Shown in pieces: positions 1 to 10,426 of a DNA stretch of 64,000 nucleotides. Origin of the DNA: Xanthomonas sp. SI (GTDB taxonomy: Bacteria; Pseudomonadota; Gammaproteobacteria; Xanthomonadales; Xanthomonadaceae); assembly GCF_014236855.1 (NCBI RefSeq), contig NZ_CP051261.1, forward strand, positions 4,402,001 through 4,466,000, in the 5' to 3' direction. Position numbers and translations under genes: made by a program. Under the pieces are notes generated by a model. It was not told where the DNA came from. It did no database searches and worked only from the letters and a program-made list of their open reading frames with translations. Numbering within the stretch: the stretch's first letter is position 1; each line of letters begins with the position of its first letter.

Positions 1-13
1 CCCGGAGCCACCC

Positions 14-1312
14 ATGTTCGGCTATTACTTCCGCCTCGCCTTGCGCAGCTTCCGCCGCAACAAGGTCCTCACCGCGCTGATGGTGCTGGCCATCGCGCTT
101 GGCATCGGCGCCAGCATGACCACGCTGACCGTGTTCTACGTGCTCTCCGGCGACCCGATCCCGCAGAAGAGCGATCGGTTGTTCTACGTGCAGGTCGATG
201 CGCAGCCGAAAGCCGGCTTCCAGCCCGGCGAGGAGCCGGACTTCCAGAACACGCGCTACGACGCCGAAACGCTGCTGCGCGAGAAACGCGCCAAGCGGCA
301 GGCGATCATGACCGGCGGGTCGGCGGCGATCGAGCCGCTCAGGAGCGGGCTGAAACCGTTCAAGTCGGAAGTACGGCTTACCTCAGCGGATTTCTTCCCG
401 ATGTTCGACACGCCGTTCCTGTACGGCCACGGCTGGACCGGTACGGAAGACGAACGCCACGAGCGGGTGGCGGTCATCAGCAAGAAGCTCAACGAGAAGC
501 TGTACGACGGCGCCAACAGCGTCGGCCGCGAACTGCGCATGGACCAGAACACGTTCCGCATCATCGGCGTGCTCGACACCTGGGCCCCCAATCCGCGCTT
601 CTACGACATCACCAACACTTACGGTTCGGACGAACAGGCCTACCTGCCGTTCTCAGTCGCGATGGACCTGAAGATAGACCGCAACGGCAACATGAACTGC
701 TTCGGCGACAGCAACGGCGATCAGACCTCGCTCAATGCGCCTTGCACCTGGATGCAGTACTGGGCGGAATTGGAGAGCCCGGCGCAGGCCGCCGATTACA
801 AGGCCTACCTAGAGAACTACTCCAACCAGCAGCGCGCCGCCGGCCGCTTCCAGCGTCCGAACAACGTGCGCCTGCGCAACGTGATGCAGTGGCTGGACCA
901 CAACGAAGTGGTGCCGGGCGACGTGCGCCTGCAGCTGTGGCTGGCGATGGGTTTTCTTTTGGTATGCCTGCTCAATACCGTCGGTCTGCTGCTGGCCAAG
1001 TTCCTGCGCCGCAGCGGCGAGATCGGCGTGCGCCGCGCGCTGGGCGCCTCGCGCCGTGCGATCTTCGCGCAGTGTCTGGTCGAAGCCGGCACCATCGGCC
1101 TGGCCGGCGGCATCGCCGGTCTCGGCCTGGCCGTGCTCGGCCTGTGGGCCGTGCGCCAGCAGCCCTCCAGCTACGCCAAGCTCGCCCATATGGACCCTAC
1201 GATGCTGGCACTGACCTTCGCCCTGGCCCTGGCCGCCAGTCTGCTGGCCGGCCTGCTGCCGGCCTGGCGCGCGATCCAGGTGGCGCCGGCGCTGCAGCTC
1301 AAATCGTCCTGA
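14..1312 (+). CDS. ABC transporter permease, MacB/FtsX type (copy A1)
   Basis: This 432-residue inner-membrane permease has the MacB/FtsX layout. One N-terminal membrane segment (about residues 18-45) is followed by a large periplasmic MacB_PCD-like domain (about 50-290) and three C-terminal segments (about 305-425). The FtsX-type cytoplasmic loop GEIGVRRALGASRRAIFAQ lies between the last helices. The ATG is preceded by GGAG at a good distance. Families of this type work with a separate ATPase to extrude substrates or drive periplasmic complexes mechanically. No ATPase gene is in the window, so it probably lies upstream of base 1. It is the first of five consecutive permeases and is closely related to the third gene (2653-3954). 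The substrate cannot be told. Confidence 0.88.
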   Translation: MFGYYFRLALRSFRRNKVLTALMVLAIALGIGASMTTLTVFYVLSGDPIPQKSDRLFYVQVDAQPKAGFQPGEEPDFQNTRYDAETLLREKRAKRQAIMTGGSAAIEPLRSGLKPFKSEVRLTSADFFPMFDTPFLYGHGWTGTEDERHERVAVISKKLNEKLYDGANSVGRELRMDQNTFRIIGVLDTWAPNPRFYDITNTYGSDEQAYLPFSVAMDLKIDRNGNMNCFGDSNGDQTSLNAPCTWMQYWAELESPAQAADYKAYLENYSNQQRAAGRFQRPNNVRLRNVMQWLDHNEVVPGDVRLQLWLAMGFLLVCLLNTVGLLLAKFLRRSGEIGVRRALGASRRAIFAQCLVEAGTIGLAGGIAGLGLAVLGLWAVRQQPSSYAKLAHMDPTMLALTFALALAASLLAGLLPAWRAIQVAPALQLKSS

Positions 1313-1376
1313 TCATCGCCCCCGCCGCACGGCGGCGGGCAGACCGCCAACGAAGGTCCCTCACAAGGTTATCGCC

Positions 1377-2603
1377 ATGGACATCCGCCCCATCCTTTCC
1401 ACCCTGCGCCGGCACAAGACCGCCGCCGCGCTGATCGTGCTCGAGATCGCGCTGGCCTGCGCGATCGTGTGCAATGCGCTGTTCCTGATCGGCAACCGCA
1501 TCGAGACCCTGCACCGGCCCAGCGGCATCGCCGAGTCGGAACTGGTGACGGTCTCGCTCGGCGGCATCGGCCAGCAGGTCAATGCGGCCGCGCGCACCCG
1601 CGAGGATCTGGCCGCGTTGCGCGCCGTGCCGGGCGTGCGCAACGCGACCGTGCTCAACCAGGTGCCGTTCGTGCACTACTCCTCGAACACCAGCCTGTCG
1701 CTGACCCCGGACCAGGAGCGGCCCACCCTCAACGCGGCGCAGTACATGGCCGAGGAAGGCACGCTGCAGACCCTGGGGCTGCAGTTGGTGGGCGGGCGCG
1801 ACTTCACGCCCGACGAATACCTCGATCTGGAAATCGCGAAAACCGACAGGGACGCGCAGAAAAAAGGTACCGCCATCATTCTCAATCGCGCCACCGCGGA
1901 GAAGATGTTCCCCGGGCAGAATGCCCTCGGCAAGACCCTCTATATCGGACAGATCCCGGTGCGCGTGGTCGGCATCGTCGACACGCTGGCGCGGCCGGCC
2001 GCGACCAGCGGCCTGGCCGAGATCGACTACGCGATGCTGCTGCCGCTGCGCCTGAACTACACCAAGGGCCTGTACGTGCTGCGCGTCACCGACCCGGCGC
2101 GGCGCCAGGAAGTGCTCACCGCGGCGACCGCGGCGCTGATGAAGGTGGACAGCAGCCGCCTGGTGCTGAAACAGCAGACCTATGCCGAGATCCGCGACGA
2201 ATACTTCCAGGGCGACCGCGCGATGGTCTGGCTGCTCGGTGCGGTGTGCATCGCGCTGCTGATCGTGACCGCGCTGGGCATCGTCGGCCTGGCCAGTTTC
2301 TGGGTGCAGCAGCGCACCAGGCAGATCGGCATCCGCCGCGCGCTCGGCGCCACCCGCGGGCAGATCCTGCGCTACTTCCAGACCGAGAATTTCCTGCTGG
2401 CCAGCACCGGCATCGTGCTCGGCATGCTGCTGGCGTATGCGATCAACCAGTGGCTGATGGGCAAGTACGAACTGCCGCGGCTGCCGCTGTACTACTTGCC
2501 GTTCGGTGCGGTCACGCTGTGGCTGCTCGGCCAGATCGCGGTGTTCGCGCCGGCGCGCCGCGCCGCGGCGGTGCCGCCGGCGGTGGCCACGCGCAGCGCT
2601 TGA
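1377..2603 (+). CDS. ABC transporter permease, MacB/FtsX type (copy B1)
   Basis: A 408-residue permease with the same architecture as its upstream neighbour: a membrane segment at about 18-40, a periplasmic domain at about 45-275, and three C-terminal segments. Its FtsX loop reads TRQIGIRRALGATRGQILRY. It starts 64 bp after the first permease and was probably transcribed with it. A near-identical relative (B2) sits at 3992-5218, and the two share long blocks such as the region around GIVGLASFWVQQRT. A strong intrinsic terminator lies directly after its stop. It probably forms a heterodimer with A1, as is common for paired FtsX permeases; that is inference. Confidence 0.87.
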   Translation: MDIRPILSTLRRHKTAAALIVLEIALACAIVCNALFLIGNRIETLHRPSGIAESELVTVSLGGIGQQVNAAARTREDLAALRAVPGVRNATVLNQVPFVHYSSNTSLSLTPDQERPTLNAAQYMAEEGTLQTLGLQLVGGRDFTPDEYLDLEIAKTDRDAQKKGTAIILNRATAEKMFPGQNALGKTLYIGQIPVRVVGIVDTLARPAATSGLAEIDYAMLLPLRLNYTKGLYVLRVTDPARRQEVLTAATAALMKVDSSRLVLKQQTYAEIRDEYFQGDRAMVWLLGAVCIALLIVTALGIVGLASFWVQQRTRQIGIRRALGATRGQILRYFQTENFLLASTGIVLGMLLAYAINQWLMGKYELPRLPLYYLPFGAVTLWLLGQIAVFAPARRAAAVPPAVATRSA

Positions 2604-2615
2604 AGCGTCCCCTTT

Positions 2616-2640
2616 GGCCGGCGTCATGCCGGCCTTTTTT
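2616..2640 (+). terminator. Intrinsic terminator between permease B1 and A2
   Basis: A perfect GGCCGGC/GCCGGCC stem with a five-base loop is followed by six T residues. It lies 13 bp after the B1 stop and ends 12 bp before the A2 ATG. It is oriented to stop plus-strand transcription from A1-B1 and crowds the translation start of A2. Confidence 0.75.
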
Positions 2641-2652
2641 CCAGGACTTCCC

Positions 2653-3954
2653 ATGTTCGGCTACTACTGCAAACTGGCGTTGCACAGCTTCGGCCGCAAC
2701 CGGCTGCTGACCGCGTTGATGGTGCTCGCCATCGCGGTCGGCATCGGTGCGTCGATGACCACGCTGACCGTGTTCCACGTCCTGGCCGCCGACCCGATCC
2801 CGGGCAAGAGCGCGCAGCTGTTCTATGTGGAGATGAACGTCTATCCGGACGAAAAGTACGAACCGGGCGCAACCGAACCGCTGCAGCTGACCCGCCGCGA
2901 TGCCGAAGCGCTGTTGCGCGACAAGCGCGGCGACCGCCAGGCGATGATGTCCGCCGGCGGCGTGAACGTGGTGCCGGTCAAGGCCGAACAGACGCCGGCC
3001 CACGTCGAAGCACGCTTCACCTCGTCCGACTTCTTCCCGATGTTCGCGGTCCCGATGCGCTACGGCCACGCCTGGACCGCCGAGGACGACACGCGGCGCG
3101 CGCGCGTGGCAGTGCTCTCGCGCAAGCTCAACGATCAGCTGTTCGGCGACGTGGACAGCACCGGGCGCGACCTGCAGGTCGGCGAAAGCATGCTGCGCAT
3201 CGTCGGCGTTACCGAAGACTGGAGCATGAATCCGCGCTTCTACGACCTGACCAACACCGAATACGGCGACAGCGAGGACATCTTCATCCCGTTCTCGACC
3301 TCGCGCGACCTGCAGATGGGAGCGAGCGGCAGCATGGAGTGCTGGGGCAGCAGCGGCGATGGCCAAGACAGCGAGAACGCGCCCTGCGCGTGGATCCAGT
3401 ACTGGGTGGAACTCGCCGACGCCGGCAAGCGCACCGCCTACCGCGATTACCTGGACAGCTACGCGCGCCAGCAACACGATGCCGGCCGTTTCAGCCATCC
3501 GGCCGATGCGCGCCTGAGCGACGTGATGACCTGGCTGGACCGCAATCATGCGGTGCCCGCCGACGTGCGCCTGCAGCTGTGGCTGGCGCTGGTGTTCCTC
3601 GGCATCTGCCTGCTCAACACCGTCGGCCTGATGCTGGCCAAGTTCCTGCGCCAGGGCGGCGAGATCGGCGTGCGGCGGGCGCTCGGCGCATCGCGCCGGG
3701 CGATCTTCGCCCAGCACCTGGTGGAAGCGGCAATGATCGGCACAGTTGGCGGCGCGATCGGCCTGCTGTTCGCCTGGATCGGCCTGTGGCTGGTGCGGCA
3801 GCAGCCGGCCGACTATGCCGGGCTGGCGCATATGGACGGCAGCATGCTGCTGACCGCACTGGCGCTGACCCTGGGCAGCAGCCTGCTGGCAGGCGCGCTG
3901 CCGGCGTGGCAGGCCATGCGCGTGCAGACCGCGCTGCAACTCAAGTCGCAGTGA
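2653..3954 (+). CDS. ABC transporter permease, MacB/FtsX type (copy A2)
   Basis: A 433-residue FtsX/MacB permease, a clear paralogue of A1: both begin MFGYY and share the N-terminal membrane segment around MVLAIA.GIGASMTTLTVF and the C-terminal loop GEIGVRRALGASRRAIFAQ. The reading frame is open upstream to 2506, but the ATG at 2653 matches the start of A1, and the extra upstream codons only read through the end of B1 and a terminator. The periplasmic domain is the most diverged part. It is followed 37 bp later by B2. The pair A2-B2 looks like a tandem duplicate of A1-B1. Confidence 0.87.
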   Translation: MFGYYCKLALHSFGRNRLLTALMVLAIAVGIGASMTTLTVFHVLAADPIPGKSAQLFYVEMNVYPDEKYEPGATEPLQLTRRDAEALLRDKRGDRQAMMSAGGVNVVPVKAEQTPAHVEARFTSSDFFPMFAVPMRYGHAWTAEDDTRRARVAVLSRKLNDQLFGDVDSTGRDLQVGESMLRIVGVTEDWSMNPRFYDLTNTEYGDSEDIFIPFSTSRDLQMGASGSMECWGSSGDGQDSENAPCAWIQYWVELADAGKRTAYRDYLDSYARQQHDAGRFSHPADARLSDVMTWLDRNHAVPADVRLQLWLALVFLGICLLNTVGLMLAKFLRQGGEIGVRRALGASRRAIFAQHLVEAAMIGTVGGAIGLLFAWIGLWLVRQQPADYAGLAHMDGSMLLTALALTLGSSLLAGALPAWQAMRVQTALQLKSQ

Positions 3955-3991
3955 CGCGCCGCGCACCCTCCTTCCCATCAGGAACGTTCCC

Positions 3992-5218
3992 GTGCATATC
4001 CGCCCCATCCTCTCCAGCTTGCGCAAGCACAAGATCGCCGCACTGCTCATCGTGCTGGAGATCGCCTTCAGTTGCGCCGTGGTCTGCAACGCGCTGTTCC
4101 TGATCGGCACGCGCCTGCACAACATCCAGCGCCCCACCGGCGCGGCGGAATCGCAGCTGGTCTACGTCAAGGTCGGCAACGTCCTCGGGCAAAGCGATGC
4201 CGCCGCGCTCACCCGCGCGGACCTGGATGCGCTGCGGCGCATTCCCGGCGTGCGCAACGCCAGCGTCGTCAACCAGCCGCTGTTCGGCAGCTCGATCGGC
4301 TCCAGCGGCGTCTCGCTCGGCCCGGACCAGCAACGCGCCACGCTGAGCGCCACCAACTACTTCGGCGACGCGCAGTTGCTCGACACGCTGGGCCTGAAAC
4401 TGGTGGAGGGCCGCCGCTTCAACGCAGACGAGATCCTCGACTACGCGCACCTGATGGACCCGAACGACAAGGCCGTGGTGCCGTCGGTGATCCTGAGCCG
4501 GACTCTGGCCCAGCGCCTGTTTCCCGGGCAGTCGGCGATCGGCAAATCGATCTACGTGTACGGCCAGCAACGGGTGGTGGGCGTGGTCGAGCGCCTGGTC
4601 CAACCCCGCGACTACGGTTCCGCGATGGACTACGAAAGCGCGATGCTGTTCCCGGTGAACATGCCCTACACCCGCGGCACCTACGTGCTGCGCGTGGACG
4701 ACCCGGCGCAGCGCGAGGCGGTGCAGCAGCAGGCGCGCAAGCTGCTGCTCGCGCAGGGGCCGCGGCGCATGATCCGCGACCAGAGCAGCGTGTCCCTGGA
4801 GCAGGCGCGCGCGCTCTACTACCGCAACGACCGCGCGATGGCCTGGCTGCTGGTCGCGGTGTGCGCGATGCTGCTGTTGATCACCGCGCTGGGCATCGTC
4901 GGCCTGGCCAGCTTCTGGGTGCAGCAGCGCACCAAGCAGATCGGCGTGCGCCGCGCGCTCGGCGCCACGCGCGGCCAGGTGCTGCGCTATTTCCAGCTGG
5001 AGAACTTCCTGCTCGCCAGCGCCGGGATCGGCCTGGGCATGCTGCTGGCCTATGCCGCCAACCTGTACCTGATGAGCGCCTACGAACTGCCACGGCTGCC
5101 GCTGTGGTACCTGCCGGTCGGCGCGCTGGCGCTGTGGCTGCTCGGCCAGCTCGCGGTGCTCGGGCCGGCGCGCCGCGCTACCCGGGTACCGCCGGCGGTC
5201 GCCACGCGCAGCGCCTGA
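3992..5218 (+). CDS. ABC transporter permease, MacB/FtsX type (copy B2)
   Basis: A 408-residue permease that begins at GTG and has the same length as B1. It shares B1's N-terminal pattern (HIRPILSSLRKHKIAALLIV versus DIRPILSTLRRHKTAAALIV) and its C-terminal loop TKQIGVRRALGATRGQVLRY. One N-terminal and three C-terminal membrane segments flank a periplasmic domain. The stop is 17 bp before the start of the fifth permease, so these two are almost certainly co-transcribed. The conserved start in B1 supports the GTG choice. Confidence 0.87.
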   Translation: MHIRPILSSLRKHKIAALLIVLEIAFSCAVVCNALFLIGTRLHNIQRPTGAAESQLVYVKVGNVLGQSDAAALTRADLDALRRIPGVRNASVVNQPLFGSSIGSSGVSLGPDQQRATLSATNYFGDAQLLDTLGLKLVEGRRFNADEILDYAHLMDPNDKAVVPSVILSRTLAQRLFPGQSAIGKSIYVYGQQRVVGVVERLVQPRDYGSAMDYESAMLFPVNMPYTRGTYVLRVDDPAQREAVQQQARKLLLAQGPRRMIRDQSSVSLEQARALYYRNDRAMAWLLVAVCAMLLLITALGIVGLASFWVQQRTKQIGVRRALGATRGQVLRYFQLENFLLASAGIGLGMLLAYAANLYLMSAYELPRLPLWYLPVGALALWLLGQLAVLGPARRATRVPPAVATRSA

Positions 5219-5235
5219 GCGGGGCAATCCGGCGC

Positions 5236-6408
5236 ATGGATCGATTGCTGATCTCGCCGTGCAGGCATCCGCTGCTGGCGGCGCTGATCGTGCTGCAGAT
5301 GGCGCTCGGCTATCCGGTGCTGCTCGCCATGGGCACGCTGGCGTCGCAGGCGCATGCGCGGATGCACGCCTCCAGCGGCATCGACGACGACGCACATCTG
5401 CTGACGCTGCGGCTCAACGGCCGCGTGTCCGCCGCGCAAGCGCAGCGCCAGGTCGCGGCATTGGGTGCGATCCCCGGCGTCCTGCACGTGGCGGCGATCA
5501 ATCAGCTGCCGTTCGGACCCGAGCAGTGGAGCACGCTGATGGGACCGCGCGCCGACGGTGCCGGCGGACAATTCCGCGTGACCACCTACCTCGGTGGTCC
5601 CGGACTGGTGGCCGCGCTGGGCCTGCGCCTGCAGCGCGGTCGCGATTTCGCCAGCGACGAGTACCGCGACCTCGCCTCGCCCACCGCGCTGGACCTGGCG
5701 CAGCGGGTGATCCTGACCCAGTCGCTGGCAGCGAGGCTGTTCCCGGGCCGCGACGCGGTGGGAGAGGCGGTGTATCTGGGCGGCGGGCCGCCGGCACGGG
5801 TGGTCGGCATCGTCGAGCGGCTGCGTGCGCCGGGCGCCGGCGACGAGGACGGCGCCATCCTGGCGTTGCGCCTGCGCGATGACGGCGACGCGCTGTATGT
5901 GCTGCGCGTCGCGCACGGCGATCCGATGCAGGTCCGCGCGCGCCTGGGGGCGGATGCGCAACGGATCGCAGCGGGGCGGATGCATGACCTGGGCAGCGCC
6001 GGCGAACTGCGCTCGCAGCAACGGCGCGTGCATCTTCAGCGGCTGATGCTGCTGACTGCAGGTGCGGCGCTGTGGTTGCTCGCCACGACCGCGACGGTCT
6101 ACGCCATCAGCGAGCTGATGGTGCGCCAGCGTTATCGGCAGATCGCGTTGCGGCGTGCGCTGGGCGCGCGCGCGGCGCAGATCCGCCGGCAGCTGCATCA
6201 CGAGAACCTGCTGCTGTGCGGCCTGGGCGTCGCCATCGGCACGGGTGTCGCCGCGCTGCTGCGCCGGGTCCTGCCGGATGCCGCAGCGCTGTCGCCGCCA
6301 CCGCTGTCCGCGCTGGCCATCGCATTGCTGTTGCTCGCTGCCGGCTGGCTGGCGATGCGCGGACCGGCGGTTCGCGCGGCGCAGCTGTCGCCTGCGGCGT
6401 CTCGGTGA
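5236..6408 (+). CDS. ABC transporter permease, FtsX-like, divergent fifth copy
   Basis: A 390-residue membrane protein recognisably built like B1 and B2: an N-terminal segment after RHPLLAALIVLQMALGYPVL, a periplasmic part with a shared LGLRLQRGRDF.SDEYRDL block, and a C-terminal FtsX loop RYRQIALRRALGARAAQIRR. It is shorter than its neighbours and far more diverged, with reduced conservation in the last membrane segments. It may be a specialised subunit or a decaying duplicate; the frame is intact. It lies 17 bp after B2. The next gene, a response regulator, starts 157 bp on. Confidence 0.8.
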   Translation: MDRLLISPCRHPLLAALIVLQMALGYPVLLAMGTLASQAHARMHASSGIDDDAHLLTLRLNGRVSAAQAQRQVAALGAIPGVLHVAAINQLPFGPEQWSTLMGPRADGAGGQFRVTTYLGGPGLVAALGLRLQRGRDFASDEYRDLASPTALDLAQRVILTQSLAARLFPGRDAVGEAVYLGGGPPARVVGIVERLRAPGAGDEDGAILALRLRDDGDALYVLRVAHGDPMQVRARLGADAQRIAAGRMHDLGSAGELRSQQRRVHLQRLMLLTAGAALWLLATTATVYAISELMVRQRYRQIALRRALGARAAQIRRQLHHENLLLCGLGVAIGTGVAALLRRVLPDAAALSPPPLSALAIALLLLAAGWLAMRGPAVRAAQLSPAASR

Positions 6409-6565
6409 TGCGCATGCGCGTGGTCGCCGCATCGCGCGTGCCCGCGCTGGCATCAGCCGCACGCCGGCAGCCGCTGTCGCACACGACAAGCCACACCGGG
6501 ACTGCGATGATGCCGCTTCGCCCGGCATTCGCCCGTTCCGCCCAAGCCATCCGACAAGGTTCCCG

Positions 6566-7899
<1,334 letters not shown>

Positions 7900-7903
<4 letters not shown>

Positions 7904-9252
7904 AACTGCGCCGCTCGTTCACCGTCGGCCTGTTCCTGCGCCTGTTGCCGGTGCTGGCGCTGGCCGCGGCGATGCCTTGGCTGCTGGCGTACTGGATGGA
8001 CCGCGGCTGGGAAGTGGTGACGTTCTCGGCGCTGTCGCTGCTGGCGCTGATGTGGTTGACCCTGCGCCGCGCCACCGCGCCGATGCGCTCGCTGTTCCGC
8101 GCCCTGGCCGGCACCGTCAGCAGCTACCGCGACGGCGAATACAACTTCGGCGTGCACTGGCGCGGCGACGACGAACTGGGCGAGATGGTCGCCGCGCACC
8201 GACACCTGGGCGAGATCCTGCGCGAGCAACGCCAGGGCCTGGCGCAGCGCGAACTGATGCTCGACACCATGGTGCAGAACACCCCGGTGGCGATGCTGCT
8301 GACCTCCAACGGCGGCGACGGCCTGCGCCGCGTGGTGTTCTCCAACCTGGCCGCGCGCAAGCTGCTGCATGGCGGCTGGAAACTGGAAGGCCAGCGCCTG
8401 GACGACCTGTTGCTGGGCATGCCGCCGGCGCTGCGCGAGGCCGTGGCGCGCGGCGGCGACAGCCTGTTCACCATCGACGACGACGAGGACCCGGAAGAGG
8501 AGCAGGTCTACCACCTGTCGCGGCGCCGCTTCCGCCTCAACGGCCGCCCGCACGAACTGCTGCTGATCCGCCTGCTCACCGCCGAACTGCGCCGCCAGGA
8601 AGTGCATACCTGGAAGAAGGTGATCCGGGTGATCAGCCACGAATTGAACAACTCGCTGGCGCCGATCGCCTCGCTGGCGCACTCCGGCGCCGAGCTGGTG
8701 CGGCGGCAGAAGGTGGAGCGGCTGGAGGAAGTGTTCGGCACCATCGAGGAGCGCGCGCGGCACCTGGAGGGCTTCATCCGCGGCTACGCGCGCTTCGCCA
8801 AGCTGCCGCAGCCGCAGTTGCAGACCGTGCACTGGGCGCAGTTCCTGGCCGGGCTGCAACAGCAGATCCCGTTCGCGCTGGAACTGGAAGCGCCCGACCT
8901 GCACAGCCGGGTCGATCCGGCGCAGCTGCAGCAGGCGCTGCTCAACCTGGTCAAGAACGCGCACGAATCCAGCCCCGAAGGCCAGGCACCAGCCGACAGC
9001 GTGCGTATCCGCGTCTCCACCCGCCCCGAATGGCTGCGCATCGAGGTGCTGGACCGCGGCAGCGGCATGAACGAAGCAGTGCTGCACAACGCGCTGATGC
9101 CGTTCTATTCGACCAAGCGCAACGGCACCGGCCTGGGCCTTGCGCTGACCCGCGAGATCGTCGAAGCGCACGGCGGCCGCCTGTCGCTGCAGAACCGCGA
9201 CGAAGGCGGGCTGTGCGTGGCGGTGCAGTTGCCGCTGGCATCGGCGAGCTAG
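7900..9252 (+). CDS. Sensor histidine kinase (NtrY-like), partner of the NtrC-type regulator
   Basis: A 450-residue membrane kinase. Two hydrophobic segments lie near the N-terminus (about 10-30 and 38-55) with almost no periplasmic loop, which suggests sensing in or at the membrane. A HAMP/PAS-like linker follows. The H-box is VISHELNNSLAPI with phospho-acceptor His247, and the ATPase domain has the N-box LLNLVKNAHES and G-boxes DRGSGM and GTGLGLAL. HELNNSLAPI is the NtrY/PilS-type variant that usually pairs with NtrC-family regulators. The ATG overlaps the regulator stop (ATGA), so translation is coupled. The gene ends just before a REP palindrome. Confidence 0.92.
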
Positions 9253-9267
9253 CGCCTCACGCCCCCT

Positions 9268-9334
9268 TGTAGGAGCGGCTTCAGCCGCGACAGACATTCC
9301 GGTAGAACCTGTCGCGGCTGAAGCCGCTCCTACA
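9268..9334. repeat. REP palindrome pair (GTAG/SMAG-like), inverted
   Basis: Two inverted copies of a 23-bp unit that begins GTAGGAGCGG and contains the inner stem GCGGCT-TC-AGCCGC, separated by a short spacer. The whole can fold into a long hairpin. It lies between the convergent kinase and beta-helix genes, where it could act as a bidirectional terminator. Confidence 0.85.
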
Positions 9335-9348
9335 GGGTGCATACGGAC

Positions 9349-10305
9349 TTACTCGTGTACGGTGCCGCTCTCGACGATGCGCGGCGTGCCCAGCGCACCG
9401 CAGGCGTCGTCGGCGCCCGTCGTGGCCGTGGCCGGAATCGCGCCGTAGTAACCGGCGCCGACCGTGTTGTCGACGAAGCGCCCGCCCTGCGACGGACATT
9501 CGCCTTGGTCCGGGTCGAACCAGTCGGAGAACGCGGCGTACTTGCCGGCGCGCACGAAGTGGTTGCCACGCACAACGGTATCGTCGGAGGCATCACGGGT
9601 GCGCACCACGTCGCCGTTGACGTCGGTGAAGCTGTTGCCCTCGACCGTATTGCCGGTCGAATGCCGCGCCAGGTACAGCGCATGGATGTAACCGGAGGTT
9701 TCCTTGCTGTTCTCGATCGCGCTGAACTGGTTGTCGGCGATCACGTTGTCGCGCGAATTCTGCAAGCGGATCGCCGCATACGAATACGCCGGATCGCCCT
9801 GGCCGTGGATGCCGCCGATGCGGACGAAGCGCATGCCACGGATCTCGTTGCCGGCGTTGCCGTCGGCAGCCGCGTTGCTGCTGCCCAGGTCCATCGCCAT
9901 CCAGTAGTCGCTGACTTCCAGACCGACGAACTGCAGCTGGGTGCGCTGGTTGCCGCCGCCACGCAGGGTGAACCAGGTACCGCCGCCGCGTCCGTCGAAG
10001 TGCGGCATCGTGCTCGCACCGGAGGCGGCGACGATGCGCAGCGGCACGCCGTTGCGGAACGTCCAGCGCACCGACTGGCCCAGATAGGTGCCGGGCGCGA
10101 CCACGATTTCCACCGCCGCCGGCGGCGGTTGCGCCAGCAGCCGTTGCTGCGCGGCGCTCAACGTCTTCAATGCGGTGGCGGCGCTGGTCCCGGCCGCGGC
10201 ATCGTCGCCATCGGGCGCCAGGTACAGGCGGAAGGTCTGCGCGTGCACGCCGCCCGCCGCCACCAGCACCATCAAGACCCACCATCGCATGCGTCGTACC
10301 GACAT
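9349..10305 (-). CDS. Secreted right-handed parallel beta-helix protein
   Basis: A 318-residue exported protein with a classical signal peptide (MSVRRMRWWVLMVLVAAGGVHA, cleavage before Q). The mature part has the pattern typical of pectate-lyase-like beta-helices: an N-terminal repeat-start block (LYLAPDGDDAAAGTSAATAL, APGTYLGQSVRW), then successive rungs with asparagine turns such as NEIRGMRF, DNVIADNQFSAI, GNTVEGNSFTDV and DDTVVRGNHF. Such proteins bind or cleave polysaccharides. I see no clear pectate lyase catalytic set, so the activity is undetermined. It lies downstream of glmU on the same strand with a 121-bp gap. Confidence 0.8.
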   Translation of the reverse strand: MSVRRMRWWVLMVLVAAGGVHAQTFRLYLAPDGDDAAAGTSAATALKTLSAAQQRLLAQPPPAAVEIVVAPGTYLGQSVRWTFRNGVPLRIVAASGASTMPHFDGRGGGTWFTLRGGGNQRTQLQFVGLEVSDYWMAMDLGSSNAAADGNAGNEIRGMRFVRIGGIHGQGDPAYSYAAIRLQNSRDNVIADNQFSAIENSKETSGYIHALYLARHSTGNTVEGNSFTDVNGDVVRTRDASDDTVVRGNHFVRAGKYAAFSDWFDPDQGECPSQGGRFVDNTVGAGYYGAIPATATTGADDACGALGTPRIVESGTVHE

Positions 10306-10426
10306 CGAACACCTCCATGGAGCGTTGCGACGCTGGCGCCGGATCCGGCCAGCCGCGCCACCTTAGCGCGGCCCTGCGCGTGCGGTTGCGATGCCTGTCA
10401 CGCGCCGCCCAGCGCCCCGCTGCCGG

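Noticed and set aside
6450..6480. Possible sigma-54 promoter (TGGCATCAGCCGCAC) ahead of the response regulator
   Set aside because: The -24 half is good but the spacing to a -12 GC does not fit the GG-N10-GC rule, and the TTGC part is missing.
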